Both the position numbers and the translations under genes were made by a program. The notes beneath the pieces are model-generated. The model searched no databases and was not told the origin of the DNA. It saw nothing but the letters and a program-made list of their open reading frames with translations. 64,000 bases of DNA from Fibrobacter sp. UWB10. Its GTDB lineage: Bacteria > Fibrobacterota > Fibrobacteria > Fibrobacterales > Fibrobacteraceae. Shown here piece after piece: positions 1 to 8,522 of the stretch (position 1 is its first letter; each line of letters opens with the position of its first letter). The stretch is from assembly GCF_900182935.1 (NCBI RefSeq), contig NZ_FXUE01000002.1, forward strand, positions 310,001 to 374,000, in the 5' to 3' direction.

Positions 1-540
1 GTGATTGACTTTGAAACCTCGCTGGACAACGGTGCTGTGGCTTGCAACATCTGGCAGAATTCCGGAATGCGCGGCCTTGTGATGCAGTACAATTTCGCGG
101 TGGACTTCTCGGTGGCCGAAGAATGGGGCGTGTCGGACCTTGCTGGCCCGCGCTACATTAGCGTGCTTGTGAACCCGACTGGCGAAGACTTGACCGAAAA
201 GGTTCCGGAACTGAAGACTGCAAACTTCAAGGATGTGCCTGTTCCGCAGGGCAATGCCGCTGTGAACATGACGCTCAAGTATTTCGGTAAAGAAGGCCTT
301 GCCATCGCTCGCCGCATTGTGTCTGCCAAGGCAAAGGAAATTGCCGAAGTGGCCGCTGCCGCTGTCGAAGCCCGCGCCGAGCAGGAATACCAGCGTATGA
401 ACCATTTGCTCAGCATGCGTGGCAAGGCGGGTAATAACACCCAGTTGCAACAGCTCCGCAAGAATGCCCAAGAATGGAAAAAAGTAATTTCGAACCCGCA
501 ACTCCGCCTCGATGCAATCAGGCTTTTGGTGTGTAGGTAA
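1..540 (+). CDS. rapA: RapA-like SNF2 ATPase, C-terminal fragment
   Basis: This is the last 179 residues of a protein whose start lies before the window. The ending RLDAIRLLVCR closely resembles the C-terminus of E. coli RapA (RLDALRLIVV), and the preceding Ala/Glu-rich helical stretch (about residues 105-150) fits the RapA C-terminal domain. RapA is a Swi2/Snf2 ATPase that binds RNA polymerase and helps it recycle. The helicase motifs would be upstream and cannot be checked here. The gene stops 3 nt before proB starts, so the two may be co-transcribed. The family call is moderately secure. Confidence 0.7.
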   Translation: MIDFETSLDNGAVACNIWQNSGMRGLVMQYNFAVDFSVAEEWGVSDLAGPRYISVLVNPTGEDLTEKVPELKTANFKDVPVPQGNAAVNMTLKYFGKEGLAIARRIVSAKAKEIAEVAAAAVEARAEQEYQRMNHLLSMRGKAGNNTQLQQLRKNAQEWKKVISNPQLRLDAIRLLVCR

Positions 541-543
541 TCT

Positions 544-1683
544 ATGAGTGAATTAAGAAAGAATATTCTCGATGAATCCCGTCGCATTGTCGTAAAGATC
601 GGCTCGCGTATTTTGGTCGACTCCGAAAAGGGCGGCGTTCGTACCCGCTATATCCAGAAGCTTGCTGGTTCTGTGTCGCGCTTGATGGAAGCCGGCAAAG
701 AAGTTGTGATTGTGACTAGTGGTGCCGTGGGCACCGGCATGAGCCAGCTCGGCTACAAGGAAAAGCCGACGGTTCTCGCTGAAAAACAGGCCTGTGCTGC
801 CGTGGGTCAGATTGACTTGATGTATGCCTACCGCGAAATGTTCCGCTGGATGCAGCTTTCTGTGGGTCAGATTCTTCTGTCTGCCGAAGACTTCCGCGAC
901 CGCAATCGCTACAAGAATTTGCAGAACACCATCAAGGCAATGCTAGCCCGTAAGATTGTTCCGATTATCAACGAAAACGACTCGCTCGCTGTAGCCGAAA
1001 TCAAGGTGGGTGATAACGACAAGCTTTCGAGCGATGTGGCGCTGTTCCTTGATGCCGACTTGCTTTTGATTTTCACGGACGAAGACGGACTCTTCGATGA
1101 TAATCCGAAGAAGAATCCGAACGCCCGTTTGCTCCGCTTTGTGCCGGAAATTACGCCTGCTGTTTTGGCCCTTGCGGGTAAGCCCGGTGAAACGGGTTCT
1201 GCCGTGAGTACCGGCGGTATGCGCAGCAAGCTCGAAGCCATCCGTAACGTGACCAAGAGCGGTTGCAATGCGTTCCTCGCCAGTGGTATGAAGGTGTTGC
1301 CGCACGAAGTGATTTTTGAAAATGCCGAAGGCACGCTCTTTGTGGGCTCCAAGAAAAAGCTCAATAGCCGTCAGCGTTGGCTCAGCTTCGTAACGACTCC
1401 GCGCGGGGCCGTGGTGGTTGACGAAGGTGGCGTGAAGGCTCTGCGCGAAAAGCATTCTAGCCTGCTCCCCGTGGGCGTTTGCGCCGTCAAGAAACACTTT
1501 GACAAGGGCGACCTGATTGAAGTCTTGAGTCAAGACGGCGAAGCCGTGGCACGCGGTGTCGCAAAGTTCGACAGCGAAACGTTAAAGCTTGTTCTCCGCA
1601 AGAAGACCGCCCAGGTTCATGAACTCTTGGGCAAGGATGTCGCCGACGAACTGATTCACAAGAACGATCTGGTCGTGTTCTAG
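544..1683 (+). CDS. proB: Glutamate 5-kinase (ProB) with C-terminal PUA domain
   Basis: ProB phosphorylates L-glutamate to gamma-glutamyl phosphate, the first and feedback-controlled step of proline synthesis. The N-terminal amino-acid-kinase fold is clear: RRIVVKIGSRIL at the start, VTSGAVGTGMSQLG, INENDSLAVAEIKVGDNDKLSS for substrate binding, and STGGMRSKLEA for nucleotide binding. The last ~100 residues (from about TPRGAVVVDEGG) form a PUA domain, giving the usual long form of about 370-380 residues. The ATG lies 3 nt after the rapA stop. proA is not in the window. Confidence 0.95.
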   Translation: MSELRKNILDESRRIVVKIGSRILVDSEKGGVRTRYIQKLAGSVSRLMEAGKEVVIVTSGAVGTGMSQLGYKEKPTVLAEKQACAAVGQIDLMYAYREMFRWMQLSVGQILLSAEDFRDRNRYKNLQNTIKAMLARKIVPIINENDSLAVAEIKVGDNDKLSSDVALFLDADLLLIFTDEDGLFDDNPKKNPNARLLRFVPEITPAVLALAGKPGETGSAVSTGGMRSKLEAIRNVTKSGCNAFLASGMKVLPHEVIFENAEGTLFVGSKKKLNSRQRWLSFVTTPRGAVVVDEGGVKALREKHSSLLPVGVCAVKKHFDKGDLIEVLSQDGEAVARGVAKFDSETLKLVLRKKTAQVHELLGKDVADELIHKNDLVVF

Positions 1684-1694
1684 CTTAGAATGTC

Positions 1695-1729
1695 ATCCCG
1701 GCCCCCGAGCCGGGATCTATTGGTAGATC
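1695..1729. repeat. REP-like intergenic hairpin between proB and scpB
   Basis: An 8-bp stem (ATCCCGGC / GCCGGGAT, 1695-1702 and 1709-1716) closes a C-rich loop. It overlaps a second small dyad, GATCT / AGATC (1714-1718 and 1725-1729). No T-run follows, so it is not a classic terminator. Its form (ATCCCGGC-loop-GCCGGGAT) suggests a dispersed intergenic repeat, but only one copy is visible in this window. Confidence 0.45.
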
Positions 1730-1760
1730 TTGAACTGAAAATTTGTATCTTGGTAAGCGT

Positions 1761-2468
1761 ATGGAAGAAAATCAGAATTTGGACGATTTGGCCGAAGAAT
1801 CGGCGGAACTCCCGAAAGTCGAGAGCCAAGAGGATTTGGCCCGCATTATCCAGGCGCTCGTGTTTGCGTCTCCTGACATTGTGACGCTTAAGAAACTGCG
1901 TGAAATTCTGGGCGATTTTTTGGATGCGCGCTTGGTGTCCGATGCTTTGATTGCGGCGAACGATTCGCTGAACAAGATTAATTCCCCGTTTGAAATTGTG
2001 GAACAGGCGGGCGGTTACCGCTTTAGGACCCGCGCCAAGTATTACCCGTGGGTGCGCAAGCTGTTCCCCGAAGCAAACGCCCGTAGGCTCAGCCAGGCGG
2101 CGCTTGAAACGCTGGCTGTGATTGCTTACCAGCAGCCGATTACCAAGGCGGCGATTGAACAGGTGCGCGGCGTGTCGTCGGTGGATGGCCCGATCCGTAA
2201 CCTGCTCGACAAGGGCTTTATTGCTCTCGGTTCCCGTGCCGATACGGTCGGAAACCCCTATACCTACGTGACCACGCAGGAATTCATGAAGTATTTTGGC
2301 ATCAACCGCATTCCCGAAGATTTGCCGCGACTCCGCGAATTCAGTGAACTTCTGGAAGCGGGAGCCTTGGTGCCGCAGTATGCGAAACCCGAATCGGTGA
2401 GCCCCGAAGAACCGGTGCAGCCCGAAGAAAATCCGGACCAGGTTGAATTGTCGATGGGAGATGCCTAA
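1761..2468 (+). CDS. scpB: Segregation and condensation protein B (ScpB)
   Basis: ScpB is the winged-helix kleisin-associated subunit of the SMC-ScpAB condensin, needed for chromosome segregation. The 235-residue protein shows the family core: ALVFASPDIVTLKKLREIL near the N-terminus, then RRLSQAALETLAVIAYQQPITKAAIEQVRGVSSVDGPIRNLLDKGFI, which is the most conserved part. An acidic Pro/Glu-rich tail follows. ATG 1761 is chosen over the in-frame TTG at 1743 because the family normally begins just ahead of this acidic leader. The stop overlaps the mutS start by one base (TAATG), so the two are translationally coupled. Confidence 0.92.
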   Translation: MEENQNLDDLAEESAELPKVESQEDLARIIQALVFASPDIVTLKKLREILGDFLDARLVSDALIAANDSLNKINSPFEIVEQAGGYRFRTRAKYYPWVRKLFPEANARRLSQAALETLAVIAYQQPITKAAIEQVRGVSSVDGPIRNLLDKGFIALGSRADTVGNPYTYVTTQEFMKYFGINRIPEDLPRLREFSELLEAGALVPQYAKPESVSPEEPVQPEENPDQVELSMGDA

Positions 2469-5080
2469 TGGCTGTGACCCCGTTAATGCAGCAGTATTAC
2501 GAGATCAAGAAACAGAATCCCGGCTGCATCTTGTTTTTTAGAATGGGCGACTTCTTCGAACTTTTCGAAGACGATGCTGTGGTTGCCTCGAAGATTTTAG
2601 GACTTACGCTCACGAGCCGCAACAACGGCGCCTCGGGTGCGACCCCTTTGTGCGGATTCCCGCACCATGCTGCGGATCGCTACGTGCCCAAGATGGTGGC
2701 GGCGGGCTACCGCATTGCTATTTGCGAACAGGTAGAAGACCCGAAGCTTGCAAAGGGTATCGTCAAGCGCGACATTGTGGAAATTATCAGTGCCGGTACC
2801 GCGATGGATGAGTCGAACCTGAATGCGAAAGAAGCAAATTACCTTTGCGCGTTCATTCCCGAAAAAGATTCGGTTTCGTTTGCGATTGCCGACGTGACGA
2901 CCGGCTACCTCGCTGCATGCAAGAGCTCGGTGCAGGCTTTCGAATGTGAATTCTGCCGCCGTATGCCGAAAGAAGTCGTGGTGCCCGAAGGAACCGTGAT
3001 TCCTAGCGGCGTGATGGATTTGATCCGCTCCGAAAACATTCTGGTGACGGAACTTCCGGCATTCCTGTTCAGTGAAGATTCCGCGAAGGACGTACTGTTT
3101 ACGCACTTTAAGGTCGAGGCTTTGGATGGTCTCGGCTTGGACGGGCGAGTGGTTGAAACGCAGGTGACGGGAGCGCTTCTCCAGTACCTGATGGACCAGA
3201 AGAAGTCCGAACTTTCGCATTTTACGACGCTCGAGATTCTGAATCTCGACGATTACATGACGCTTGACCCGAGTACGCTGCGTAACTTGGAACTGGTGCG
3301 TCCATTGAATGCTGACGACATCAGCAGCACGCTCTGCTACGTGCTCGACTTTACGGTGACCGCGATGGGCGGGCGCAATCTGAAGGAGTGGGTGAGCCAT
3401 CCTTTGATTTCGGTGGACCGCATCAAGGAACGCGAAGAAGCCGTCGAAGAACTCGTCAATAATCCGGTCGCGCTTGACGAACTGAAGGAATCGCTGACTT
3501 CGATTCTTGATATGGAACGCCTGATGGGCCGTGTGGGCTCTGGCCGCGCGAATGCCCGCGACTTGGCGGGCATGGGCCGTTCGCTTTCGCAGGCTTCTAA
3601 GGTAGCTGACGTGCTTGAAGGATTGAATTCGCCGATTTTTGAACCGATGCGAGCGGCCCTCATTGCCGCCCGTGGCCGTGGCGAAGAACTTCTTTCGCAA
3701 TTTAACGATGACTTGCCGCTGACCGTTCGCGAGGGCGGCATGATTCGCGCGGGTGCAAATGCGGAACTCGATGCCATGAACGAAGACATCAAGGAACGCC
3801 GCGAATGGATTGCCTCGCTTGAAGTCCGTGAACGAGAACGCCTCGGAATTCCGAGCCTTAAGGTTGGCTACAACCGCGTTTTCGGTTACTACATTGAAAT
3901 TACCAAGGCGCAGATGGCGAAGGCGACAGCCCCGATTCCCGACGAATACATTCGCAAGCAGACGACGGTGAACGGCGAACGCTACATTACGCCCGAGATG
4001 AAGGAATGCGAATCCATCATCAGCAATGCCGAAGTCAACATTCATGCGCTGGAATACAAGATTTTCTGCGAACTCCGCGAACGCGTGAACAGCTGGCGTG
4101 CCGAACTCCAGGAAATCGCGAATGCGATTGCGCACGTGGATACGCTTTATAGCTTTGCCCGCGCCGCCCGCAAATACAATTACGTTTGTCCCGAAGTCTT
4201 CGAAGGCTCGGGTATCGAAATCAAGGGCGGTTTCCATCCGGTGATTGTCGCGGTCAATTCGGACCTTGACTTTATCCCGAACGATGTGAATCTTTCGCCC
4301 GAAGCGACCCGCTTGATGCTCATTACGGGCCCGAACATGGCCGGTAAATCAACTTACCTGCGCCAGACGGGACTCATTGTGCTCATGGCGCAAATCGGCT
4401 GCTTTGTGCCGGCGGAAAGTGCCCGCATCGGCGTGGTGGATCGCATCTTTACGCGCGTGGGCGCAAGCGACCGCTTGAGCCGTGGCCTTTCGACGTTCAT
4501 GGTCGAAATGATCGAAACGGCGAACATCTTGCGCAATGCGACTTCGCACAGCTTGGTGCTCCTCGACGAAATCGGTCGCGGAACCAGTACCTTTGACGGC
4601 CTCTCGATTGCGTGGGCGATTGTAGAAACTCTGCACGATGAGCCTGCCCGCGCCGCCATCACGCTGTTTGCAACGCACTACCACGAACTCACTGGCCTTG
4701 TAGAAAGCCTTGAACACGCCGGCAACTTCCAGGTGGGTGTTCAGGAAAAGGGCGACAAGCTCATCTTCTTGCACAAGATTCTCGAAGGCGCTTGCGATTC
4801 TAGCTACGGTATTCATGTGGCCGAAATGGCGGGCCTCCCGAACAATGTGCTCCGCCGTGCACGCAAGATTCTTTTGCGTCTCGAAAAGCAGAAGATTGAC
4901 CCGAGCGATGGCGCTACCCACAAGAAGCTTATGGAAAAGCCGCAGGTCGACCTGTTCGCACCTCCCGACGAATCCACGCAGCTCCTTAAAGAAGAAATCC
5001 GCCGCCTGAAACCCGAAGAAATGACTCCGATCCAGGCTCTCCAATGCCTGATGGACTTGAAGGAACATTACGGGAAATGA
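2468..5080 (+). CDS. mutS: DNA mismatch repair ATPase MutS
   Basis: MutS recognises base mismatches and small loops and starts mismatch repair. The mismatch-wedge Phe-X-Glu lies at F29-F30-E31 within MGDFFELFEDD. The core, lever and clamp domains fill the middle, and the ABC-type ATPase is at the C-terminus: Walker A GPNMAGKS at residues 621-628, the Q-loop/signature region with RLSRGLSTFMVEM, Walker B with LVLLDEIGRGTSTFDG near 700, and the FATHYHEL switch. The length (870 aa) is typical for MutS1. It overlaps scpB at its start and the HD-domain gene at its stop (ATGA). mutL is not in the window. Confidence 0.97.
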   Translation: MAVTPLMQQYYEIKKQNPGCILFFRMGDFFELFEDDAVVASKILGLTLTSRNNGASGATPLCGFPHHAADRYVPKMVAAGYRIAICEQVEDPKLAKGIVKRDIVEIISAGTAMDESNLNAKEANYLCAFIPEKDSVSFAIADVTTGYLAACKSSVQAFECEFCRRMPKEVVVPEGTVIPSGVMDLIRSENILVTELPAFLFSEDSAKDVLFTHFKVEALDGLGLDGRVVETQVTGALLQYLMDQKKSELSHFTTLEILNLDDYMTLDPSTLRNLELVRPLNADDISSTLCYVLDFTVTAMGGRNLKEWVSHPLISVDRIKEREEAVEELVNNPVALDELKESLTSILDMERLMGRVGSGRANARDLAGMGRSLSQASKVADVLEGLNSPIFEPMRAALIAARGRGEELLSQFNDDLPLTVREGGMIRAGANAELDAMNEDIKERREWIASLEVRERERLGIPSLKVGYNRVFGYYIEITKAQMAKATAPIPDEYIRKQTTVNGERYITPEMKECESIISNAEVNIHALEYKIFCELRERVNSWRAELQEIANAIAHVDTLYSFARAARKYNYVCPEVFEGSGIEIKGGFHPVIVAVNSDLDFIPNDVNLSPEATRLMLITGPNMAGKSTYLRQTGLIVLMAQIGCFVPAESARIGVVDRIFTRVGASDRLSRGLSTFMVEMIETANILRNATSHSLVLLDEIGRGTSTFDGLSIAWAIVETLHDEPARAAITLFATHYHELTGLVESLEHAGNFQVGVQEKGDKLIFLHKILEGACDSSYGIHVAEMAGLPNNVLRRARKILLRLEKQKIDPSDGATHKKLMEKPQVDLFAPPDESTQLLKEEIRRLKPEEMTPIQALQCLMDLKEHYGK

Positions 5081-5580
5081 TTGACTTTGCCGCCTTACAA
5101 GAGTTTGTCTATAGCAATCGAATCGTGGATTCGACGATTCATGGACTTTCTCATTGGCGGCAGGTGGAATTCAATGGCTTGCTTCTCGCACCCATTACAG
5201 GTGCCGACGTGACAGTCGTGCGACTGTTCGCTCTCTTTCACGATTGCAAACGCGAAGATGACGGCTACGATGGCGAACATGGTGAACGCGGAGCCGCCTT
5301 TGCCAAGGAATGCTTCGAAAAAGGCCTTCTTGATATCACGCAGGAACAGTTCGACAAACTGTATCACGCCTGCTTTTACCACACCAAGGAACATCAGACT
5401 GATGATCCGACCATCAACACTTGCTACGACGCTGACCGCCTAGATCTCGGCCGTGTGGGCATGTCGCTCAATCCGAAAAAGATGGCGACAGCACCGGGTG
5501 CAAGAATCGCCCACAAGTCTTTGCGGGCGAAAGTTGATGTCTATGAAATGCGCGAATGGTTAAAGACGATTGTTCTTTAA
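5077..5580 (+). CDS. HD-domain phosphohydrolase family protein
   Basis: A 167-residue protein with an HD metal-binding signature: an early His in HGLSHWRQVE, the HD pair in LFALFHDCKRE, a later His in DGEHGERGA, and a distal Asp in CYDADRLDLGRVG. HD proteins hydrolyse phosphate esters such as nucleotides or (p)ppGpp. The substrate here cannot be read from sequence. The ATG overlaps the mutS stop by 4 nt (ATGA), so it is co-translated at the end of the scpB-mutS run. Confidence 0.75.
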   Translation: MIDFAALQEFVYSNRIVDSTIHGLSHWRQVEFNGLLLAPITGADVTVVRLFALFHDCKREDDGYDGEHGERGAAFAKECFEKGLLDITQEQFDKLYHACFYHTKEHQTDDPTINTCYDADRLDLGRVGMSLNPKKMATAPGARIAHKSLRAKVDVYEMREWLKTIVL

Positions 5581-5592
5581 CCTCGCGAATAA

Positions 5593-6483
5593 TTAACCGG
5601 CAAAATTTTTTCCCAAAATTGCAGTGACGTTCTTGAGAATGCCTTCTGCAACGTCGGGCTTGTTCATCGAATACACGTGAACGTTCGTGATGCCGTTGGC
5701 GTACAGGTCAATGATCTGATCACTTGCGTAGATAATGCCGGCTTGCTTCATAGCTTCGGGATCGCTACCGAACTTGTCGACTAGCGACTTAAAGCGCTGC
5801 GGCATGAATGAACCGGAAAGCTTGATGGCGCGTTCCACCTGGTTGGCGTTCGTAATCGGCATAATACCGGGGAGCACCGGGCAGTTGACGCCTGCATCGC
5901 GCAGCTTGTAGAGGAAGCTGAAGAACAGGTTGTTGTCGAACACCATCTGCGTGGTCAAAAAGTCTGCACCGGCATCGACCTTTTCCTTAAGGTGCTTGAT
6001 GTCTTCGGCCTGGTTTGCACTTTCGGGGTGCTTTTCGGGGTAGCAGGCGGCACCAATGCAGAAGTCGGCATCAGAGGCCTTGAGTTCGCGAATGAGTTCG
6101 ACGGCGTAGTGGTAGTCGCAATTGTCGCGGCCCTTTTCGATGAGTTCCGGGGTCAAGTCGCCGCGGAGTGCCATGACGTTCTTGATGCCTGCGGCCTTCA
6201 TGTCTTCGATGCGCTGGTGCACCGTTTCCTTGCTGCTAGAAACGCAGGTAAGGTGGGCAAGCATCGGGATGCCGAACTTTTGCTTGAGGTTCTTGGCAAT
6301 ATCAAGAGTGAAGTGGCTAACGCCGCCGCCTGCACCGTAAGTCACGCTCATGAAGGCGGGGCCAAGGGCTGCAATCGATTCGGTGGCGGCCTTGACGCTT
6401 TCGAAGCTCGTCTCTTTTTTAGGCGGGAACACTTCGAACGAAAGGCTCATCTTGTCTTGCTTCAGAATGTCAACAATCTTCAT
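5593..6483 (-). CDS. metF: 5,10-methylenetetrahydrofolate reductase (MetF)
   Basis: MetF is an FAD-dependent TIM-barrel enzyme that reduces 5,10-methylene-THF to 5-methyl-THF, the methyl donor for methionine synthesis. The N-terminal LSFEVFPPKKE, the middle MALRGDL segment and ADFLTTQMVFD are characteristic; the length (296 aa) matches bacterial MetF. ATG 6483 is used because the ~50 residues that would extend upstream are not family-like. It is convergent with the HD gene and divergent from the zur-like gene, sharing a 203-bp control region with it. Confidence 0.95.
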   Translation of the reverse strand: MKIVDILKQDKMSLSFEVFPPKKETSFESVKAATESIAALGPAFMSVTYGAGGGVSHFTLDIAKNLKQKFGIPMLAHLTCVSSSKETVHQRIEDMKAAGIKNVMALRGDLTPELIEKGRDNCDYHYAVELIRELKASDADFCIGAACYPEKHPESANQAEDIKHLKEKVDAGADFLTTQMVFDNNLFFSFLYKLRDAGVNCPVLPGIMPITNANQVERAIKLSGSFMPQRFKSLVDKFGSDPEAMKQAGIIYASDQIIDLYANGITNVHVYSMNKPDVAEGILKNVTAILGKNFAG

Positions 6484-6521
6484 AATCTCTCCGTGGGCGG
6501 GTCGAACCGGCACCCTAAGTC

Positions 6522-6547
6522 TATGCAAATATTTTAATATATGCATA
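6522..6547. promoter_or_regulatory. Dyad TATGCA-N14-TGCATA upstream of metF
   Basis: An AT-rich inverted repeat (TATGCA at 6522-6527, TGCATA at 6542-6547; the inner AATAT/ATATT also pairs) lies about 40 bp upstream of the metF start, where an operator or promoter would be expected. The factor that would bind it is unknown. It differs from the ATTTGCAAAT boxes near the zur-like gene. Confidence 0.35.
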
Positions 6548-6638
6548 AATATATAAAATGTTCGGGAATGTGGCAAGTGCAAAAGGCGGGAGAGCCCTTG
6601 CACTGTAAAAATTAGATAGTTGAGCAAACTTGACAATC

Positions 6639-6681
6639 ATTTGCAAATTGACTAAATTTGAATTTGCAAATAGATTGCAAT
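6639..6681. promoter_or_regulatory. Cluster of three TTGCAA palindromes, candidate Zur operator
   Basis: Two perfect 10-bp palindromes ATTTGCAAAT occur at 6639-6648 and 6662-6671, and a shorter ATTGCAAT at 6674-6681, directly before the zur-like ATG at 6687. Their centres are 23 and 11 bp apart, about two turns and one turn of the helix, so they would lie on one face of the DNA. This fits cooperative binding by a dimeric repressor, and autoregulation by the adjacent Fur-family protein is the simplest reading. No sigma-70 promoter was pinned down with confidence. Confidence 0.5.
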
Positions 6682-6686
6682 TTAAA

Positions 6687-7088
6687 ATGGCCAAATCGGA
6701 ATATAAAACACAGACTCGCCAAATGATTTTGGACTATATGGTCGGGAATCCTGATCGGATTTTCATGGCCTCTGAAATTGCGCAAAGTCTGCCGGAAGTT
6801 TCGCTGAGTACCATTTATCGCAATCTTTCTAGGCTCGAAAAAGCGGGAATGATCCAGATTGTCGGTGCCGCAGATAATAATGAATTGCAATACCGTTACA
6901 CAGGCCCTGGCCAATGCGAAGAGAAAATGCACCTCGTGTGCAAGGAATGCGGCAAGTTTTTCCATTTAGAAGGCCCCGCCCTCAAGGTTTTGCAGCTTTC
7001 GGTTCAGCGCAGTGGTTTCGAACTAGACCAGCAACAATCAGTTTTACTCGGGCGTTGCTCCGGTTGTTCGCGGAGGCGTCATGATTAA
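6687..7088 (+). CDS. Fur-family regulator, probably zinc-responsive (Zur-like)
   Basis: A 133-residue Fur-family protein. The N-terminal winged helix (about residues 1-75) includes the recognition segment VSLSTIYRNLSRLEKAGMI. The C-terminal half carries the structural zinc cysteines CKECGKFFH and a terminal CSGC, with MHLVC before them. The family includes Fur, Zur, PerR and Nur; Zur is preferred because znuA, znuC, znuB and a znuD-like receptor follow directly. ATG 6687 is chosen because the DNA-binding helix starts shortly after, and the upstream in-frame region contains the palindromes. Its last 8 nt overlap the next gene. Confidence 0.8.
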   Translation: MAKSEYKTQTRQMILDYMVGNPDRIFMASEIAQSLPEVSLSTIYRNLSRLEKAGMIQIVGAADNNELQYRYTGPGQCEEKMHLVCKECGKFFHLEGPALKVLQLSVQRSGFELDQQQSVLLGRCSGCSRRRHD

Positions 7089-7347
7089 CACCTTGTTCAA
7101 CAAATTGCTTGTGGCGCTAGCTTCGCTCTATGTCGCCAAGCACTTGAAGCACCATTGTCACGGCGAACATTGCCACGTATGTCACCATATCCATCGTTGT
7201 CTGGAACTGATTTCGGTATGCATGGAACTGGTGGTGGCACCATTTGAACTTGCACTTCGATTTTTCTATTTCAAACTAGTTTGTTTTAAGGCTGCGACTT
7301 CGCAGTCGATGACACTTGTATCGCAGAAAGTCCTTTTACTGAATTGA
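7081..7347 (+). CDS. Small His/Cys-rich protein in the zinc locus
   Basis: An 88-residue protein that I cannot assign to a named family. A short hydrophobic N-terminal segment (LLVALASLYVA) is followed by a dense metal-ligand patch at about residues 23-39, HHCHGEHCHVCHHIHRC. A second hydrophobic segment (about 40-70) suggests membrane association. It overlaps the zur-like gene by 8 nt, so it is translationally coupled to the regulator. This points to a zinc chaperone, sensor or buffering role, but that is inference from composition and position. Confidence 0.6.
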   Translation: MINTLFNKLLVALASLYVAKHLKHHCHGEHCHVCHHIHRCLELISVCMELVVAPFELALRFFYFKLVCFKAATSQSMTLVSQKVLLLN

Positions 7348-7412
7348 TGTTTGCCGTATTCCGGTTTTAATTATCAATTCAATTTATAGCCCGAAAGGGT
7401 AAAGGACTTATA

Positions 7413-8474
7413 ATGAAAAAAATTGCAGCTTATGCAATGTTTGTTTTGGTGGCAGCCTTAGCGCTTGTCGCCTGCAGTGCGGAATCGAGCGAGAAAGCGC
7501 CTGCAAAAAAGAAAGTTTCTATTGTCGCGACGATTTATCCGCAGTATGATTGGCTGAAGAATGTTCTCGGAGATCGTCAGGACTCTGTGAACCTGAAATT
7601 ACTCATCAAGAACGGCACAGATTTGCACAGCTACAAGCCGTCGGCACAAGATGTTGCCGCAATTGCAAGCGCTGATATGGTTGTGTACGTGGGTGGCGAA
7701 TCGGATGCTTGGATTGAAAAAGCTTTGGCTGCAACACCGAAGGCTGGCCGCGTGCAGGTGAATCTGATGCAGGCTTTGGGTGACCGCGTCAAGGAAGAAG
7801 AAATCGTCGAAGGCATGCAAGCCGAAGAGGATCATCACCACGAACATGGCGAAGAAGCAGAAGAACACGAACATGAACATCATGAGCATGCAGAAGAACA
7901 TGAGCACGAACATCATGAACATGCTGAAGAAGCCGAAAACGATGAACATGTTTGGCTCTCGCTGAAGAATGCCGAAATATTGGTGATGAATCTTGCAGAC
8001 GCCATCTCGAAAGTGGATACGGCGAATGCTACGGAATACCACATGAACGCGGGTCTTTACATTGCAAAGATTAGCGCTTTGGATGCCCAGTATCGAGCAA
8101 CAACGGACAGCACTGCCCTCAAGACAATCCTATTCGGTGACCGTTTTCCGTTTCGCTATTTGGTGGATGATTACGGCATTAAGTATTTTGCCGCGTTTGT
8201 TGGTTGCTCCGCCGAAAGCGAAGCGAGCTTCGAGACGGTAGCCTTCTTGGCTGGCAAAATGGATTCGCTTGCACTCCCTGCCATATTTACGATTGACGGT
8301 AGCAATGGAAAGATTGCCCGTGCGATTCTCGATGCTAGCAAGAAGTCGAAGAACGCTCAGGTTCTCACGCTGAATTCGATGCAGTCGGTGACCGATGCCC
8401 AAATGCAATCTGGTGTAGATTACCTTTCGATCATGCGTGAAAATTTGGAAGTATTGAAAAAAGCGATAAAGTAA
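7413..8474 (+). CDS. znuA: Zinc ABC transporter substrate-binding lipoprotein (ZnuA)
   Basis: A cluster A-I/TroA-type metal-binding protein of 353 residues. A lipoprotein signal with lipobox LVAC (Cys21) anchors it to a membrane. The family core is visible: VSIVATIYPQYDWLKNVLG, a His ligand in NGTDLHSYKPSAQD, and DEHVWLSLKNAEIL. Between them (about residues 140-178) is the mobile acidic His-rich loop typical of ZnuA, here with two near-identical HEHEHHEHAEE units. It delivers Zn2+ to the ZnuB/ZnuC importer encoded next. A Shine-Dalgarno-like AAAGG precedes the ATG. Confidence 0.95.
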   Translation: MKKIAAYAMFVLVAALALVACSAESSEKAPAKKKVSIVATIYPQYDWLKNVLGDRQDSVNLKLLIKNGTDLHSYKPSAQDVAAIASADMVVYVGGESDAWIEKALAATPKAGRVQVNLMQALGDRVKEEEIVEGMQAEEDHHHEHGEEAEEHEHEHHEHAEEHEHEHHEHAEEAENDEHVWLSLKNAEILVMNLADAISKVDTANATEYHMNAGLYIAKISALDAQYRATTDSTALKTILFGDRFPFRYLVDDYGIKYFAAFVGCSAESEASFETVAFLAGKMDSLALPAIFTIDGSNGKIARAILDASKKSKNAQVLTLNSMQSVTDAQMQSGVDYLSIMRENLEVLKKAIK

Positions 8475-8522
8475 TGTGTAATGAGTGATGAGTAGTGAGT
8501 AATCAAAAGCAGAGAATGAATA
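8475..8522. repeat. Degenerate ATGAGT/GAGTAAT tandem tract
   Basis: The znuA-znuC gap is made largely of overlapping imperfect copies of an A/T/G 7-mer (AATGAGT, GATGAGT, AGTGAGT). It has no dyad, T-run or promoter motif and looks like low-complexity spacer. It may act only as a separator between two co-transcribed genes. Confidence 0.4.

Noticed and set aside
2597-4237. A 546-residue minus-strand open frame opposite mutS
   Set aside because: Antisense frame across a well-supported conserved gene; composition is Arg/His-rich and not protein-like.
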